A stretch of 64,000 nucleotides of DNA, from positions 23,920,485 through 23,984,484 of the forward strand of contig NC_134027.1 in assembly GCF_964204645.1 (NCBI RefSeq), read 5' to 3'. Every line of letters starts with the position of its first letter. Position 1 is the first letter of the stretch. The notes under the pieces are model-generated. The model ran no database searches and had not been told where the DNA came from. It saw only the letters and a program-made list of their open reading frames with translations. The DNA comes from Tubulanus polymorphus (Eukaryota; Nemertea; Palaeonemertea; Tubulaniformes; Tubulanidae). Shown here in pieces: positions 27,390 to 41,902 of this stretch. The position numbers and the translations under genes are program-made.

Positions 27390-27462
27390 TGGCTTGGCAA
27401 ATTGATTGACTCACAACCAAGACATCATGGGTTCGAATCCCGGTGAAATGATACTATTCAGG
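27390..27462 (+). repeat. Possible tRNA-derived SINE head
   Basis: A canonical Pol III B-box word (GGTTCGAATCC, 27430-27440) lies about 30 bases right of an A-box-like TGGCTTGGCAAATTG (27390-27404). The arms do not fold into a full cloverleaf, so this is not called a tRNA gene. Confidence 0.4.
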
Positions 27463-30400
27463 CAGAATATAAGTATTTCTCGACACAAGTTGTACATTTC
27501 TGAGAATCTTCCAGTATGATGAAGGAATGGAACTTAATCAGAAGAAGACTAGACCATTTAAGCCTCTAATTAATGGAGTTCATTTTCGTTCCCCTCCTCT
27601 GATGCAATTTGAAGCAACCCCTGAAAGCAGCCCATACACAGGTAGCCTGCACCTGGTACTACAATTGAAAGTTTAGGCTCGAGTTGAGTTTAATAGTAAA
27701 ATAAGCTAATTGAAAATGCACTAAATCAACTCTAGTGGAACTGGTTCCTGAGTGAGTTTTATCACACAGGACAGAAAGTTCACAAAAACTAATTTCTAAA
27801 CAAAAACTAGCTCGGTTGTAGTTTCAGCTAGTTCAATAAGGCTACACGAACTTAAATTCGTTCGCATTTTATTTTTTCGGGAATAATCATGACCGCTGAA
27901 ACGAGCTTCGACTACAAATCGGAAATAGCTGCGAAGACGCTGCAAAGAGCGATTCGGAAAACTACCGAGGCGTCAGAAATAAAGCACCATTAAACAAACT
28001 TTGCCCATTATGGAATACTATGGGCCTACAATCTAGCACCATATGCTGAGCAGGGCAAAAAAAATTGGAATTCAAAATCATTCACAACTAACAGAATAAA
28101 ATAATAGAACAAGTTCCCCGGCCACTTCCTAGAGGAAAGGGGCAACAGATTAATAATATAACTGATTTTTGCTCTGGGTTGTGTTGAAGACAGCCAATTA
28201 CGATTACCACTCCATAGTAAGCCTATAGGCCTACGCTGGTCAAAGCCACTTGGGTAGTGATTGATGTCAGGAAAAAGGCAGAAATGAAAAAAAAATGCAA
28301 ATCCCAGGAATAAAGTTGGCCACCTTCATATTTCCAGAAACTTTGAACTTTTTATTTCTACAATCTATACCAGGATATTTCAACAGTGTAATTCCAATCA
28401 TTCCAATTTCCAGTTGTCAAAACCAGTGAGTGTCATCCCCCACTTTAGATCCACTATAAAATGTAACATCCCCCCCCCCCCGTACTACTACCCTGATATT
28501 TGGGAGTTCAGACATGTTTGTCATCTAACTTGACATAACTGCACTATAACAATAGATAACATACAACTAACTAGCATGTGAACCTCTACTAAGGAAAAAT
28601 CGATATGTTAACAAATAAATAAATGCAAATAAACTGAAGTCCTTTCACCAATGAAGCGCTGCAGTAATACCGCTCTCAATTCACAATACCGTGGGCTAAG
28701 AATTAAGACTTGTCACTACCAGCAGCCTAAACTATGAAAAAAGAACTCACAATAGTAGTACACAGTTACCCAATAATCATTAGTACTCTAGTCTCTATGG
28801 GTTCAGTACTGTACATGTGCATTGTTTGAAAGAGTTAGTTCTGCATTCACGACGATGATGACAAGCGCTGTGAAAGATTTCAATGAAAGCAAAGACTGAA
28901 AAAATAATCATCCTGGTTCGATATCTATGATTGAAGAACAAATAATTATCAATAGCCGAAACCTATTTTTAAAGTCTGCTGGACCGAGAAACGAAAAACG
29001 TGCATCGAAGAACAACTGTAATCCCGCACCGGATGAGTGATGACAAGCACCGTGAAGTATTTCAAATAAGAGTTAAGGGGCTTGAATAACATTGGCGACG
29101 GAAAAAACGTCACCGCCATTGATTCGATCTTCGAAAAATTCTACACCGGCGCCTTCTGAATCGCTCATTAAAAATACGTACATTTCACATGTAGCTACAA
29201 AAACACGCATTGTTTTACAGCCGAAATCCAACATACGGCGTCGATGACAAGCGCTGATATAGGTTTTAACTGAGACAAAAGGGCTAAAATGAGAAATGTC
29301 CTACCTTAAATCGTCGCCAGTGTTGATTGATCGGCCTACACACAGCTTCCCAGATGATGCATTTTTCACTGAGATGAAAGACAACACTCAACCGGGCGAA
29401 TCACCACCGTAAATACAAATACATCCATACGCGCGCCATACCAGCTTTATCGCTACTTCGACGTATTCGGATAGTATCCACGCAATCGATTCATATTTCG
29501 CCTTCTCGTGTGAGATATAACGCCGGTTTAAGCCGTTTTTAGGTCGGAATAGGTGTGAGATCCGATGAAATCTGGTTTGTTTTTTTATCGCGCGCATGAT
29601 ACTTTGTTTTCGTAAAGAGTAATTCGGTCCCGATTCGTGACGTCACGCGCACCTGCTGAGTAAATAGAAAATAAACAAGCTCGAGGGGAGCGAGGGGGAA
29701 GGAGGGAGCGCAGAGGAGGGTGTCGAAGGGGATCGCGAATTTGTTCACGCTCAAAGCAGTGGGAGGGGGGTCCGAGGGACGTGAACGTGAAATACGTATT
29801 CGAACCTAAGAACAGACTTGCTATTTTAGTATCTAACAGCGAAAACATACATAAGAAAAGAAAGAAATTTATTAGATCACATAATTTGGTCAGGCTAATT
29901 TTGAGTACATTAAGTTAAAACGAGCAAATTATCAAAATGAATTAATTAAGTCCCACACGGAGGATTTGAACTTTAGTGATTGAATTCATGTTTCGACTTA
30001 CGTCAGTCATAATAAGGCCATTTTGAAATTATTTGGACTAGGCCTACGCTTTGCCTTCTGAAATCCTGAAATCATAAAATTAAAAAATTTAGTCCTTCGT
30101 GTTTATCCTCACAATTAAGGATATATTTTTGGTTATGTCCGTCTTGATTTACAATTTTGTAACTTATAAAAATCATGTTCATTTTAATTTTCGATATCGT
30201 GATTTGCAAAAAAGTGAGTTTTTCACGACAACTTTAATGTGAAAAATACTCAAAAAGTTTTAGAAAAAATCCATTCATATCTTTTCCTGTTCCCTTCCAT
30301 TGTAAAGCGCCTTTTACAAAGAATTATTTATTTTTCCCTTCGCTTCCCATTTTTTCTTGAAAAAAAACGTACTCCAAGTAATCGAAAAAGGCCTAAGCAC

Positions 30401-30889
30401 CATTGACACTGGCTTAAAGTCTCTCTTAAACAATCCCTGTTTTTAACTAAAAACAATTATCATTAGTGAATGAGCTTATCCATTCCGGCGTCTTTAAAGT
30501 ACGTCGCAAGGATATGATGAAATTGGCGAAACGGGAGATTTTCGCCTGTGCAACAACGGCCGGGAATTTTAAGTTACATCAAGTTACGTTAGATGGCGCA
30601 CCTGAGCTTCGTGGTTCCAAAATTCAGATACTATCAAAACTGATATACTAAAAGCCCCAAATTTCGTAACAAAAATACCCCCCCCCCCGTAAGTCTAGTG
30701 TACCGGCATTGTAAATAGTTCGTATATTGAAAGTAACTTTGTTATGTTTTTGAATATCCATTTTTCTCCATTGTATACGATACATGTAAACAAATAATGT
30801 TTCCCTCCACATGGCCTACCATAATTCGATATACTCCTACGATGAAATTGGAGGAGAGTATTTTCTTTGCTCGTCGTTCATCGCGTATT
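27463..30889. other. No gene seen
   Basis: Mostly unique sequence. A palindromic CRE (TGACGTCA, 29638-29645) sits in a CpG-rich tract (29580-29790). C-runs occur near 28470 and 30678. ORFs up to 87 residues here have no motifs. Confidence 0.35.
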
Positions 30890-30985
30890 TACGGAAGCCC
30901 GTTGGTGACATACGAGATAATTTTGTTCATGATTTCGACCTATTATGTTGGAATTCGTTTTAATTAGGTCGAAATTCGTGTTGTT
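30890..30985 (+). mobile_element. MITE family M3, truncated copy
   Basis: TACGGAAGCCC, TTGGTGACATACGAGATAAT and ATTTCGACCTATTATGT match the left part of the complete copy at 45335-45506; the internal hairpin (TTTCGACCTA...TAGGTCGAAA) is kept. Confidence 0.6.
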
Positions 30986-31007
30986 ATCTAGCTCAAAATT
31001 CGAGTGT

Positions 31008-31312
31008 GCAAAGGCGGATTTAGGAGTTGGACCCGGTGGACTGGTCCTTTCCTTTCAAAATTCAAATGCCCTCAAAAAAGCATCGTATTTTTCTGGCAAA
31101 GAAAATTTATGAAAGACTAAAAAGTAACTCCCTGACAAGGGTCAGAAAAGCCCCTTTTCGTCCTATATTCATTATAACGAGGGCCACCAGAGCCCACAGG
31201 TTTCACACACGCAGCCCTCGCATTGCCAAATCTGCCCTTTCTTAAATTATGTGCCCATTCCAATTTTTCAGGAGCACCCCTTTCAAAAAATCCTAGATCT
31301 GTCCTCGGTGTG
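31008..31312. mobile_element. hAT-like MITE
   Basis: Left end AAAGGCGGATTTAGGA and right end (reverse complement CCGAGGACAGATCTAGGA, then TTTTTTGAAAGGGGTGC) form a diverged terminal inverted repeat of the GGCGGATCTAGGA type common in non-autonomous hAT elements. The 72-residue ORF inside (31027-31245) is not a gene. Confidence 0.5.
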
Positions 31313-31464
31313 TTATGTGTTATGCAGGAAACTATACGTATTATGTAATAACCGATTAATTTTTATATGCTGACATATATTGAGGTCCCGGTGAACATAA
31401 ACAAGACAACATTATCAGTGCGTGATTAACATTACAAAGCGCAGTATATGCACCCCCAGTAATA

Positions 31465-33846
31465 ATGGAGTGTTTGGCGCTGGTGCTAGCGTGTCTGGTT
31501 TCTCCTGTAATCTGGTTCCTTTTGCTACGATTGAATTTTCGAAGATCGAAGGAAATCAACAAACGGGAACTGGCAGATGCTATCAGTCGGGTGACAGCGA
31601 CAGGTATGTACGTACGTAGGCCTCCTACGTCATCGGCGTTGAAGGTAATCATCGGTTGTCGGGTTGGGCGGGGTTCCCATGACTTCCGCCTACACGGCGA
31701 CATTTATATCTATAGTAACAGGGCGGAACCGAGGGGGGAGGGGGTATTTGAGAGTAAATAGATTAATAATGAATAAATTCCACCCGACACTATAAATGAC
31801 GAAAGTCCACGTACTTCTCAAAGCACCCCAGAACCCCCATTCGTCGGAACTCGCCAGGACGCAAACCACGGCTGTGCCTTTTCAGGGGAACCTCCCCCTT
31901 CTTTCAGTCTGGATCTGCCACCGAGTAATCACCTGTTAGTGTCAAACCGTCGTTCCCACTCATAGGGGTAACCTAGACCAGCCTTGCGAGCTACGAAGAA
32001 GCAAAAGGTTTTGAACGGGAGCGCTTATGCCGGTTGCGACTGCATGGGAGAGACCGCTCGCAACGAATTTACATGACCGACTTACGAAAATCGTCTCTCC
32101 GCCCACTCCATCAGGGCCCGATCTAGGGGCAGACTTTGACAGGCGCACAAAGAAATGGAAAGGGCATACAGAAAGGGCAATATATCCACGCGAGGGCAAC
32201 GCCAAGTCGAGGGTCTTGTCTTGCAAAATTAAAAGTTCCAGTGCATTTTTATACAATTTCCAGATACTTTTTGACGGACATCAAAGAGAATATTAGCTGA
32301 ATCTTGGTTTCAAAAGGGCACGATAAACTTGCGACTGGAACACGTGTTACCTGTGCTCCCGCCTGTAATGATTCCGCCCCTGCCGACAAGCCCATACGTA
32401 CAATATTATAAAAAAGAATCCATTATCATATTTTCAGGTAGATTCGCTCGAGAACTGGCTTGTCACGAAATCGGAATCCTGAACGAAAATGACGCAGCCA
32501 CCGGTCATTCTTGGGCGATATTTTCCTTCGTCAGCGAGGTCGACTTGCCGGTTACAACGGTGCAAACGTCTTTACGTCACATCTATCGACGTCATCCGAT
32601 ATTACGAGCGAAAATTTCCAAAATCGTAACCAGCAAAAACACCGTCATGAAATTCATCGAAGAAATGGAAGAAGAAACGATCGTTTTTCGACAATCGGCA
32701 GCGACTGATTATCGAACGTTGGCAGACGAGGATTTGGTGACGGTATTCGACGAGAATGGACCTTTATGGAAAATAACGATGCTCCAATCGGTCAAAGCAG
32801 AAAATGACGATGAAAGTAAAAAATACACATTCGTGGCGGTCGGCTTACATTTGATCTTTGACGGGACAAGCGTCGTGACATTCGTAAAAGATTTCATCAA
32901 AATACTCGACTATCATCTTAGTAATGAAAAGTCAGTTACTGACGTGGAAAGCGTTCCTTTAAAACCTAGCCGAGATTATTACATGGAGTCTGATATTAAA
33001 CTGACTATGCGGGATAGAGTGCGGTTCTATATGAACGGGCTTTATCGTCATTTCCGGCCCAAACCGGCCGTAGATCTTACAAGCAAATTAAACCTGGTTC
33101 CCGAGGAGAACTGCGGACACGGAGAATTGAAAAGAACCATCGAATACATCGAAATTGATTTCGACGAGGCTGAGACGGCGCAAATGGTGGCGGCCACAAG
33201 AGCGAAAGGTTTACGCGTGAACGCTCCGATCGTGACAATAGCGGCGACGGCCTTGACGAAGATGCTGGAAGAAAAACAGATACCAGCGATTCAAAACGTT
33301 ATCGTACAAGTGATCGCCAATCTCAGATATCCGAGGATTTGTACCGATATAACTAAACGCGATTTAGGAGACTACACTACGAGAAATGTCTACAATATAG
33401 ATATCCCGATCCCGGCCGAATCAGATCGGTCAACATTTTGGGAAGTGGCTAGGAACACCCAACGAGAGATCGAACATCAATTAAATGATTTGAATCTTTT
33501 GTTCGAAAGTTGCAAAACCGCTAAACTGATATCTCGCGATCCGATTGCAAGAAGTCCGCCTTATATCGCTGATCTGATCGTCACAAATTGGGGTTCTTTC
33601 GACGTGTTGAAAAACGCGAATCTCGAACGACCGATTCGCGATGCTAGGATTCATTTATTCTACAATAACTTCGATACTAGGGTATCTCCGTTTACGATAA
33701 TCGTGGCGACGATTGACGGCAGGTTGTCGTTTAACGTTCAATACCAAACTGATGACGTCGGTCGCGATTTTGCGCTGAAATACGCAGAAATGATTCGTAA
33801 GTTATTTCTGGAATGTTGCCACCAGGGGGACGCGACGCGCTTATGA
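31465..33846 (+). CDS. Membrane-anchored CoA-dependent acyltransferase/condensation-fold protein, two exons
   Basis: Exon 1 is 31465-31603 and exon 2 is 32438-33846, joined by a GT-AG phase-1 intron (donor CAG|GTATGT, acceptor TTTTCAG|GT); the spliced protein is 515 residues. Residues about 5-22 are a hydrophobic signal anchor (LALVLACLVSPVIWFLLL). The body carries HLIFDG at residues 184-189, matching the HxxxD(G) catalytic motif of the chloramphenicol-acetyltransferase/condensation superfamily, then NLRYP at 341-345 and TNWGSF near 429, in the places where alcohol-acetyltransferase-like members have an Asn-Leu-Arg strand and a conserved N-x-G loop. Expected role: acyl transfer from a thioester to an alcohol or amine; the substrate is unknown. 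An unspliced reading opening at 32329 gives 505 residues, but its first 36 residues come from intron/MITE sequence. The intron contains a MITE. No canonical polyadenylation signal was seen close to the stop. Confidence 0.8.
32104..32390. mobile_element. Possible hAT-like MITE in and just left of exon 2
   Basis: Left end CAGGGCCCGATCTAGGGGCA and right end (reverse complement CAGGGGCGGAATCAT) are weak inverted repeats. It supplies the spurious upstream Met of the long ORF. Confidence 0.35.
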
Positions 33847-33902
33847 ACGATCGTTCATTGTACCTATTTAGTCTTCAATTTGTCTTATATCTATATCTTG
33901 GT

Positions 33903-34010
33903 GACTGCCAGTTTTGACTTCTCGAACACGTGGACAGAATTTCATCGTGTATCTCGATGCATTGGTTTGTGCGGTATTTGCTGGAGTTTCGGAGGCGGCA
34001 TTAAGATTAA
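33903..34010 (+). pseudogene. Relic first exon of the secreted cysteine-rich family (copy A)
   Basis: ACACGTGGACAGAATTTCAT followed by a signal-peptide-like frame (33947 onward) matches exon 1 and the 5' leader of copies B-F, closest to F. The start codon has become GTG, the splice donor after the GCGGC codons is missing, and the TATA/initiator part is eroded. No exon 2 or 3 was found in the next 3 kb. A dead duplicate marking the left limit of the cluster in this window. Confidence 0.75.
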
Positions 34011-34480
34011 GCCCAACACACACGGCATCTCATTAGCCTGATCGAAAAATTGATATAAATTATTCAATATTAAGAAATGATTTTATATTATTACTCTTTC
34101 ATTTATGTACTGTTGCTTTTATAAATGGTTGTAATTCTATCAGAAAAATAATCATCAATGATAGTAAGTGTATGTGTGTCTTAGTCGATTTTGACAACTG
34201 AACGAAGGCCACTTTCGGACTTAAGTCTCGACCATGGAACTGGCCCCCTGCTCACAGCACATTATTCAGTTTGGTTTGGTACCTCATTTACTCGAACAGG
34301 CCATATACGTAACTCAAAGTCATCTTCATGTTGAATAAGGCCATGGACGAAATGGCTCCTATTGCAAAAAAGTCTAAGGCCATTCGTTCTGACCTTTCCA
34401 CATGCTGGTAGATGTCGTTTGACTTGTTTTGAATTGGTGTCTCTTGCAAACCCACCACACCTGGCGAATAGAAAAAAGTT

Positions 34481-34562
34481 CGTTGTCGGCAGGATTCGAA
34501 CCTGCGCGGGAAGATCCCAATGGATTTCTAGTCCATCGCCTTAACCACTCGGCCACGACAAC
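34481..34562 (-). tRNA. tRNA-Ser (anticodon AGA)
   Basis: 82 bases on minus from 34562. The acceptor stem GTTGTCG pairs with CGACAAC and the discriminator is G. The D-arm is TGGCCGAGTGGTTAAGGC, the anticodon loop CTAGAAA has anticodon AGA (plus 34527-34529), a long class II variable arm is present, and the T-arm holds GGTTCGAATCC. No CCA is encoded and no intron is present. Internal A and B boxes look intact. A T-run that could end Pol III transcription is not obvious within a few bases (plus AAAAAA lies at 34472-34477). Confidence 0.95.
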
Positions 34563-34592
34563 TGCTTGGCCGTAATGTTTTGACTTGATTAC

Positions 34593-34616
34593 TACTCTTA
34601 TCATATGATAAGAGTA
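34593..34616. other. Perfect 24-bp palindrome upstream of tRNA-Ser
   Basis: TACTCTTATCAT is followed directly by its reverse complement, ATGATAAGAGTA. It lies about 31 bases before the 5' end of the tRNA gene. Confidence 0.9.
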
Positions 34617-35439
34617 TTTTGTTTTCATATGACGCAAACTGTAGGTATCAACGGAGTCACGCCACCGATTTCAGAACCGTTCACATTGGCCCAAACCCAA
34701 CGCAGACGATGCACAGAACCAGGGAAACACAGAAACATGGAATGACACATGTTTGGTCTCGGAAACCTTGTCTGACGAAACAATGTTTCTTGTTTCTCGT
34801 TTAAAAGCTCGGTGAAGCTCGGAAACCTGTTTCTGTCTCCTGCCACAGTAAACCGGGTGCGCAGGTACATGCGCAGCTTTGCCGCACGAAAACTTGCGGC
34901 ACCAATCAGATTGCTCGTTATAATTGCTGAGGTAAATTTCGCGGAAGAACTATAAATGGGAAAACCCGGGTTAAAATGAAACGGGATACCTGATTGGATG
35001 ATAATGACATCATCTAAGCTGCGCGTGTAGCTGCGCACTCGGTCTAGTGTGGCAGGGCTCTACTAGTTATATGTCGCAATAGTGTATATCGCGTTCCTTT
35101 TTGTATATTTGATATACGAAAATTCGGATTCCCAATAACTCTTATCGTTCCGATATTCTTAAAACTCTTTTCGATTTCGTAATATTGTGGGACTTATATT
35201 TTAATGCTATTATATCTCTGACGTTGGCAGCTTCTCTAGTGAAGATTAATTTGGAAATTTGAACGAAATTTACAGTAAATTAACACTACATTATCACTTT
35301 ACTGTTAATTTGTAAAACTCTATGACGCTGGAGACGACAAGAATAGTAGTATCTTTTGTATTTGTGCATTTCAATGTCTGGATAGTAGATTTACAAACTA
35401 GAATTATTCATTTTCAAATATCTAATTTTCCAGTTAGAT
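34617..35439. other. No gene seen
   Basis: Unique-looking sequence; a 137-residue minus ORF (34625-35038) lacks recognised motifs and is not accepted. Confidence 0.35.
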
Positions 35440-35890
35440 GAATTTTTGTGAAATATACCTATTGACCAAGATTACTTTTTGAAAGTGTGCTAATGAAAAA
35501 TTTCTGGTATTGGTAGTTTTTCAATCAGAATATCTGAATGAAGTGTGGATGATTGCTTTTTGAATGCACGCTGATGTAATGTCTAATGTGTAGTGTTTTA
35601 AGTTCATTTTCAATGAAAAATGTCTCGGGCGAAGTCCTGAACGCATGAGGATGATCAGTTTCTGGAAGTGTGTTGCTAAGACGTTTTCTGTTTGATGTTT
35701 GTTGTGCATTGAGGCCTCCGGTGAGGTTTTGAATACATGTAAAATGTGGAAGATCAGTTTTTGAAAGTGTGTCGATAAAATGTCCGATGTTTGTAGGTAG
35801 TGTTCAACTGAATGTCTAGGATGAAACCCAGAATACATGTGTAGTGTAGACGATAAGTTTTTAATAGTGGGCTAAACACGTGTTCATTTC
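35440..35890 (+). repeat. About 108-bp dispersed tandem family, copy set 2
   Basis: Three to four diverged units with GAAAGTGTG, TGATAAAATGTC(T/C), ATGTTTGTAG, TCGGGCGAAGTCCTGAA and ATGTGTAGTGTAGACGA words; the same family lies in intron 2 of copy C. Confidence 0.7.
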
Positions 35891-37099
35891 CAATCAAAAA
35901 ATGTTCAAATAAATCATCTAATCCGGAATGTCCCGAGCATATGGTTACACCCTTTTATTGGTCACATGATTGGAAGGCCCCTGAAACGTCCATTCTGTCG
36001 CGGTGCATCGTGGAGATCGCGTGATTACTACACTCACGTTTAGGCCCCACCAGGGGACGTTGAATGCTGAAATTACGAAGCTATGAAAATGAACATCTTT
36101 CTTAAATATCCTATGTAGTACTTCCATATTGGGACCTATGGATGTTTTGTGACCACAATGATTTGCATATCTGATGATTATGACATCTCTGACGTATAAA
36201 TCAAATTCGTTTTCGTTAATTAAAGCGGACGTACGGAAAGTCAATTGCTTGTTGGCGTTGTTATTAACTATCTGAAATTTGAGAAAAGAAACGCATGAAG
36301 TAGTTCGAAAATTTTCGTGACAAAAAATCCGTGACTATCAACGTTCGTAATAGTCCTACAAATATCTTTGTATGGTTCGTTTACGAGACTGTTAAGATAC
36401 AAACTTATTCATTAATCTCACACGATTTGAGAAGGGCTCAGACCACGATTCCAAAATTGTCTACATCCTATAGTAAAAATAAGAAATTCTAGCGTTAAAT
36501 TCAAATAAAAGCGCGTAAATCCAAGGGAAATTCTGCATATGTCTGCTAGGCTAGCTGCGCATTGAAGTGGTTTTCATCCCACACAGCCAACCTAACTTAT
36601 GAAATAATCAAACCTTTACAAATAGAGGGGTGTCCCAGTACAGGTATACCAGATCCGAGCCGAATATCGAAGGGAATCCCCACCGTGTTTGGTACCCTAG
36701 CTCCAGGCAAAAAAATTCCAGGGAATCCCATATTCCATCAGCATGTCTCCCAGATCCACGGATATATAATCGTAATTTGTTGCCTAACCTACTATTGAAC
36801 TATGGCAACATTTACGCGGATCTGTTTTTTCATTAGTTTCTATTTTGGGGGTCCTGCCCATCGCATCTTGACGCTACTAACCTAATTGTGGTCTCATGCC
36901 AAAATATTGCCAAAATATGTTATTACCCGGTACCTTGTTATTTGAAAGGGATATCAACATTTATGGCATCTCCCCAATTACTGTATAGGTCATTTCTGAG
37001 ATTCTATTCACATAGGAAATGTAATTCAGATTCTACTTAATTTCTATATTAGACGTAAGAACTACAAACACGTAATGCTATGGGTAAATTTCTATACCT
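35891..37099. other. No gene seen
   Basis: No motif, tRNA or clear repeat found. Confidence 0.35.
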
Positions 37100-37520
37100 G
37101 CCCAGTTCTATATTCGTAAAAGTATTCCTTTCCTCTCGCAAAACCTCAATATATTCAGAAAAAAATAGTCGATACCGGCTGTGGGCGACTATTATCAATT
37201 ATCTGGACGTGATTAAACGGTTTATTTATTCATATGAAACGCTAGGTTAGGTCCTCAATCGAATTGCAAATATAACAGAGGCTAAATTAAAGCATTTTAG
37301 AATGAAAAGTATTGAAGACCTCTATTATTTTGGTTCAATAACAGGAAAATATCGATTCGAATTTTCCTGGTTTCAGTTAACGGTTGTTTTTTTTTTAGGT
37401 TTGACTCGACAGGGCTGTAATGTATAGAACTATAATCGCAAAAACTGAAATTCATCAACATTCAACATATTCATGATATGATGTGTATTTCCACAGTTGT
37501 GGGTTCAATTTTCAATTTGC
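37100..37520 (+). repeat. Left arm of large inverted duplication
   Basis: Matches the reverse complement of 43925-44350: GGACGTGATTAAACGGTTTA, CATATGAAACGCTAGGTT, CAATAACAGGAAAATATC, CAGTTAACGGTTGTTTT and TTGACTCGACAGGGCTG are all shared in order. In both arms the minisatellite motif lies just inside. Confidence 0.85.
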
Positions 37521-38115
37521 ATCCATACCAAAAGTTTTGTGGGATTTATATATATATTCGATGATCCTCTGTTGTTGGTTTTTTATTCATGGAACCAGTG
37601 AGTTCCACAGTTGTGTGGGTTTTATTTAACTTTAGACCCAGTTTCAAATTTGTGGGGTTTTTATTTTACTCTGGATCTAGTTCCACAGTTGTGTGGGTTT
37701 TATTTTACTCTGGATCCAGTTCCACAGTTGTGTGGGTTTTATTTTACTCTGGATCCTGTTCCACAGTTGTGTGGGTTTTATTTTACTCTGGATCCAGTTC
37801 CACAGTTGTGTGGGTTTTCTTTGGCTCTGGATCCAGTTCCACAGTTGTGTGGGTTTTATTTTGCTCTGGATCCAGTTCTACAGATTGTGGGGGTTTTATT
37901 TTACTCTGGATCTAGTTCCACAGTTGTGTGGGTTTTATTTGGCTCTGGATTCAGTTCCACAGTTGTGTGGGTTTTATTTTACTCTGGATCCTGTTCCACA
38001 GTTGTGTGGGTTTAATTCCATCATGGAACCATTTCTACTGTATAGGTCTAATTTGACTGCAGCTGTGGGTTTGCCTCTTAATCCAGTTTCACAGCACTGC
38101 GTTAACCTTCGCCTC
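37485..38115 (+). repeat. 39-bp minisatellite upstream of copy B
   Basis: About 14 units, nearly identical between 37680 and 38010 (TCCACAGTTGTGTGGGTTTT, ATTTTACTCTGGATCCAG). It ends about 145 bp before the copy B TATA element. ORFs of 108-195 residues across it are artefacts. Confidence 0.95.
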
Positions 38116-38254
38116 TCGTTTTTTACATTACTCCTCGAGCTATGTTTATTGATTTCGTCTAAAATTCGTTCCGGAAATTTTTTCAATAATAATTATTTCA
38201 TTAAACTGAATTCGCTCAGGCAGAATTCTAATTCAAACACTTCACAGACTTCTG

Positions 38255-38326
38255 TATACGATAAAAACAGTCAGTTGTGACACGTTTTTTGTCAGTCGAC
38301 TCAAAACGTGTGGACAGAATTTCATC
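38255..38326 (+). promoter_or_regulatory. Core promoter and 5' leader of copy B
   Basis: TATA-like GATAAAAAC (ATAAAA from 38261), initiator TCAGTC at 38292-38297 with predicted +1 at A38294, spacing about 33; then a roughly 33-base leader ending TCATC before the ATG. The layout is shared by C, D, E and F. Confidence 0.8.
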
Positions 38327-40682
<2,356 letters not shown>

Positions 40683-40814
40683 GTAAGCCTCTATCTAAAA
40701 ATCTGTCTAAAAGAACTTTTCGAAGAAGAATCCGTGAATGTGGTATTAATTCAAAATGTTTAATCATTTTAAATTCAGTTTGTATTTTAGCGACCCGTGT
40801 GCTAAATAGAACCC

Positions 40815-40985
40815 CACGAGTGGATAACAAAAATCTGCGGATGATGCTGATAAACCAGTTTGGTGTCACGTGAAACAACTTATTTGACTCAAAAATTTGA
40901 AGATTTCGATTGTCTATGACGATATTCCAGATACTTTGCAGAAATATACGATAAAAAACGATGAATTCTAGTTAGTTATACTATT
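40815..40985 (+). repeat. Direct repeat right of copy B exon 2 (left of GPCR relic)
   Basis: ATCTGCGGATGATG, CAACTTA, ATTGTCTATGA, ATTCCA and CGA(T/C)GAATTCTAGTTA are shared in order with 42072-42247. The pair brackets the GPCR relic. Confidence 0.7.
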
Positions 40986-40989
40986 TTCT

Positions 40990-41902
40990 TTAAGCTTCGG
41001 AATATATCTTAAAAACCATAAGAGGGTCGATGAAGCCTAAACCTCCACAAATGATAAACAAAAAAACTACTGTTAAAACCATCCGTAAAACCTTCATTTC
41101 CCTTCTAGACGATTCATCAGTTACACCGAACTCTGAACGTCGAGTAACCAGACGGTAAAATGTCACCGTAACCAGAATTAAATTGCTGACAATCAAAACG
41201 CGAATTGAGATCACGACAGTAAGATACATAAATAAGTATCGCTCTGAAATTGTGTAACGCCAAAAACCATGGTACGAACTACGCCAGTATCGATTACTGC
41301 GATTACGCACCGTAATACAGGGCCAATGCACGGGAAAATTCATAAATGCAAGACTGGTTTTGGGCAGGAAGTGAATGAAATATCCACAAAAACTAATCAG
41401 CGAAAGTAACGCCATCGCCCGTACTGATACTGAAATCTGCGTGATTTTATCGGAAACAATACGACGATTAACCGCTCTAGACTGAGCAGTACAGTGCACC
41501 AGTTACGCGTCATCTGAAACATGTAGAAAAACGGCAAAGAAAATGAGATAAAAATCAAACCAAAATTCATTCCAGTCATTCCAGCAAAACACAATATCTC
41601 CTAAAACTGCGTAAATGTACGCAGTTCTCAGCGGATACAGAATGAATGTAGCGATCATGAATAAACAAAAGATCGTTTAAAGCAACCATTTTGATGAGAA
41701 AATAAATATCAGATTTAAACCGTTTTAGAACTAACAACGTGAATGCGTTGAATATGTTGATCTTAAAATAGGGATTGACCCTGTTATTTATTTGATTGGT
41801 AGATTTCGTTTGATTTTCTGTTTCGGTGTCCCTTACAAACCCACCACACCTGCCGGGAGCGAACAAGGGGGTTTGATTTGGAAATCGGAAATCGAAGTAC
41901 AA
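40990..41902 (-). pseudogene. Frameshifted class A GPCR relic
   Basis: Reading minus, three frames together give a receptor. 41902-41576 has NIFNAFTLLVLKRFKSDIYF, the TM1 end and TM2 (LIKMVALNDLLF). 41594-41397 has TM3 with WCTVLLSLERLIVVLFP (an ERL version of the DRY motif). 41499-40990 has TM4-TM6 and a TM7-like end. At least two frameshifts and an in-frame break separate them, so no full receptor can be made. It resembles the FMRFamide-type/orphan class A receptors expanded in many invertebrates, as does the intact gene at 52628. Confidence 0.8.

Noticed and set aside
27390-27462. Functional tRNA gene
   Set aside because: The B box is good, but the acceptor and anticodon stems do not pair.
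31027-31245. 72-residue basic ORF
   Set aside because: It lies inside an inverted-repeat (hAT-like) element.
32329-32437. Start codon at 32329 for the acyltransferase
   Set aside because: A clean acceptor (TTTTCAG) at 32437 and an in-phase upstream exon with a membrane anchor explain the protein better; the extra residues come from MITE/intron sequence.
41821-41860. Word ACAAACCCACCACACCTG shared with 34449-34471 near tRNA-Ser as a regulatory site
   Set aside because: A single shared word with no further context; probably a repeat fragment.
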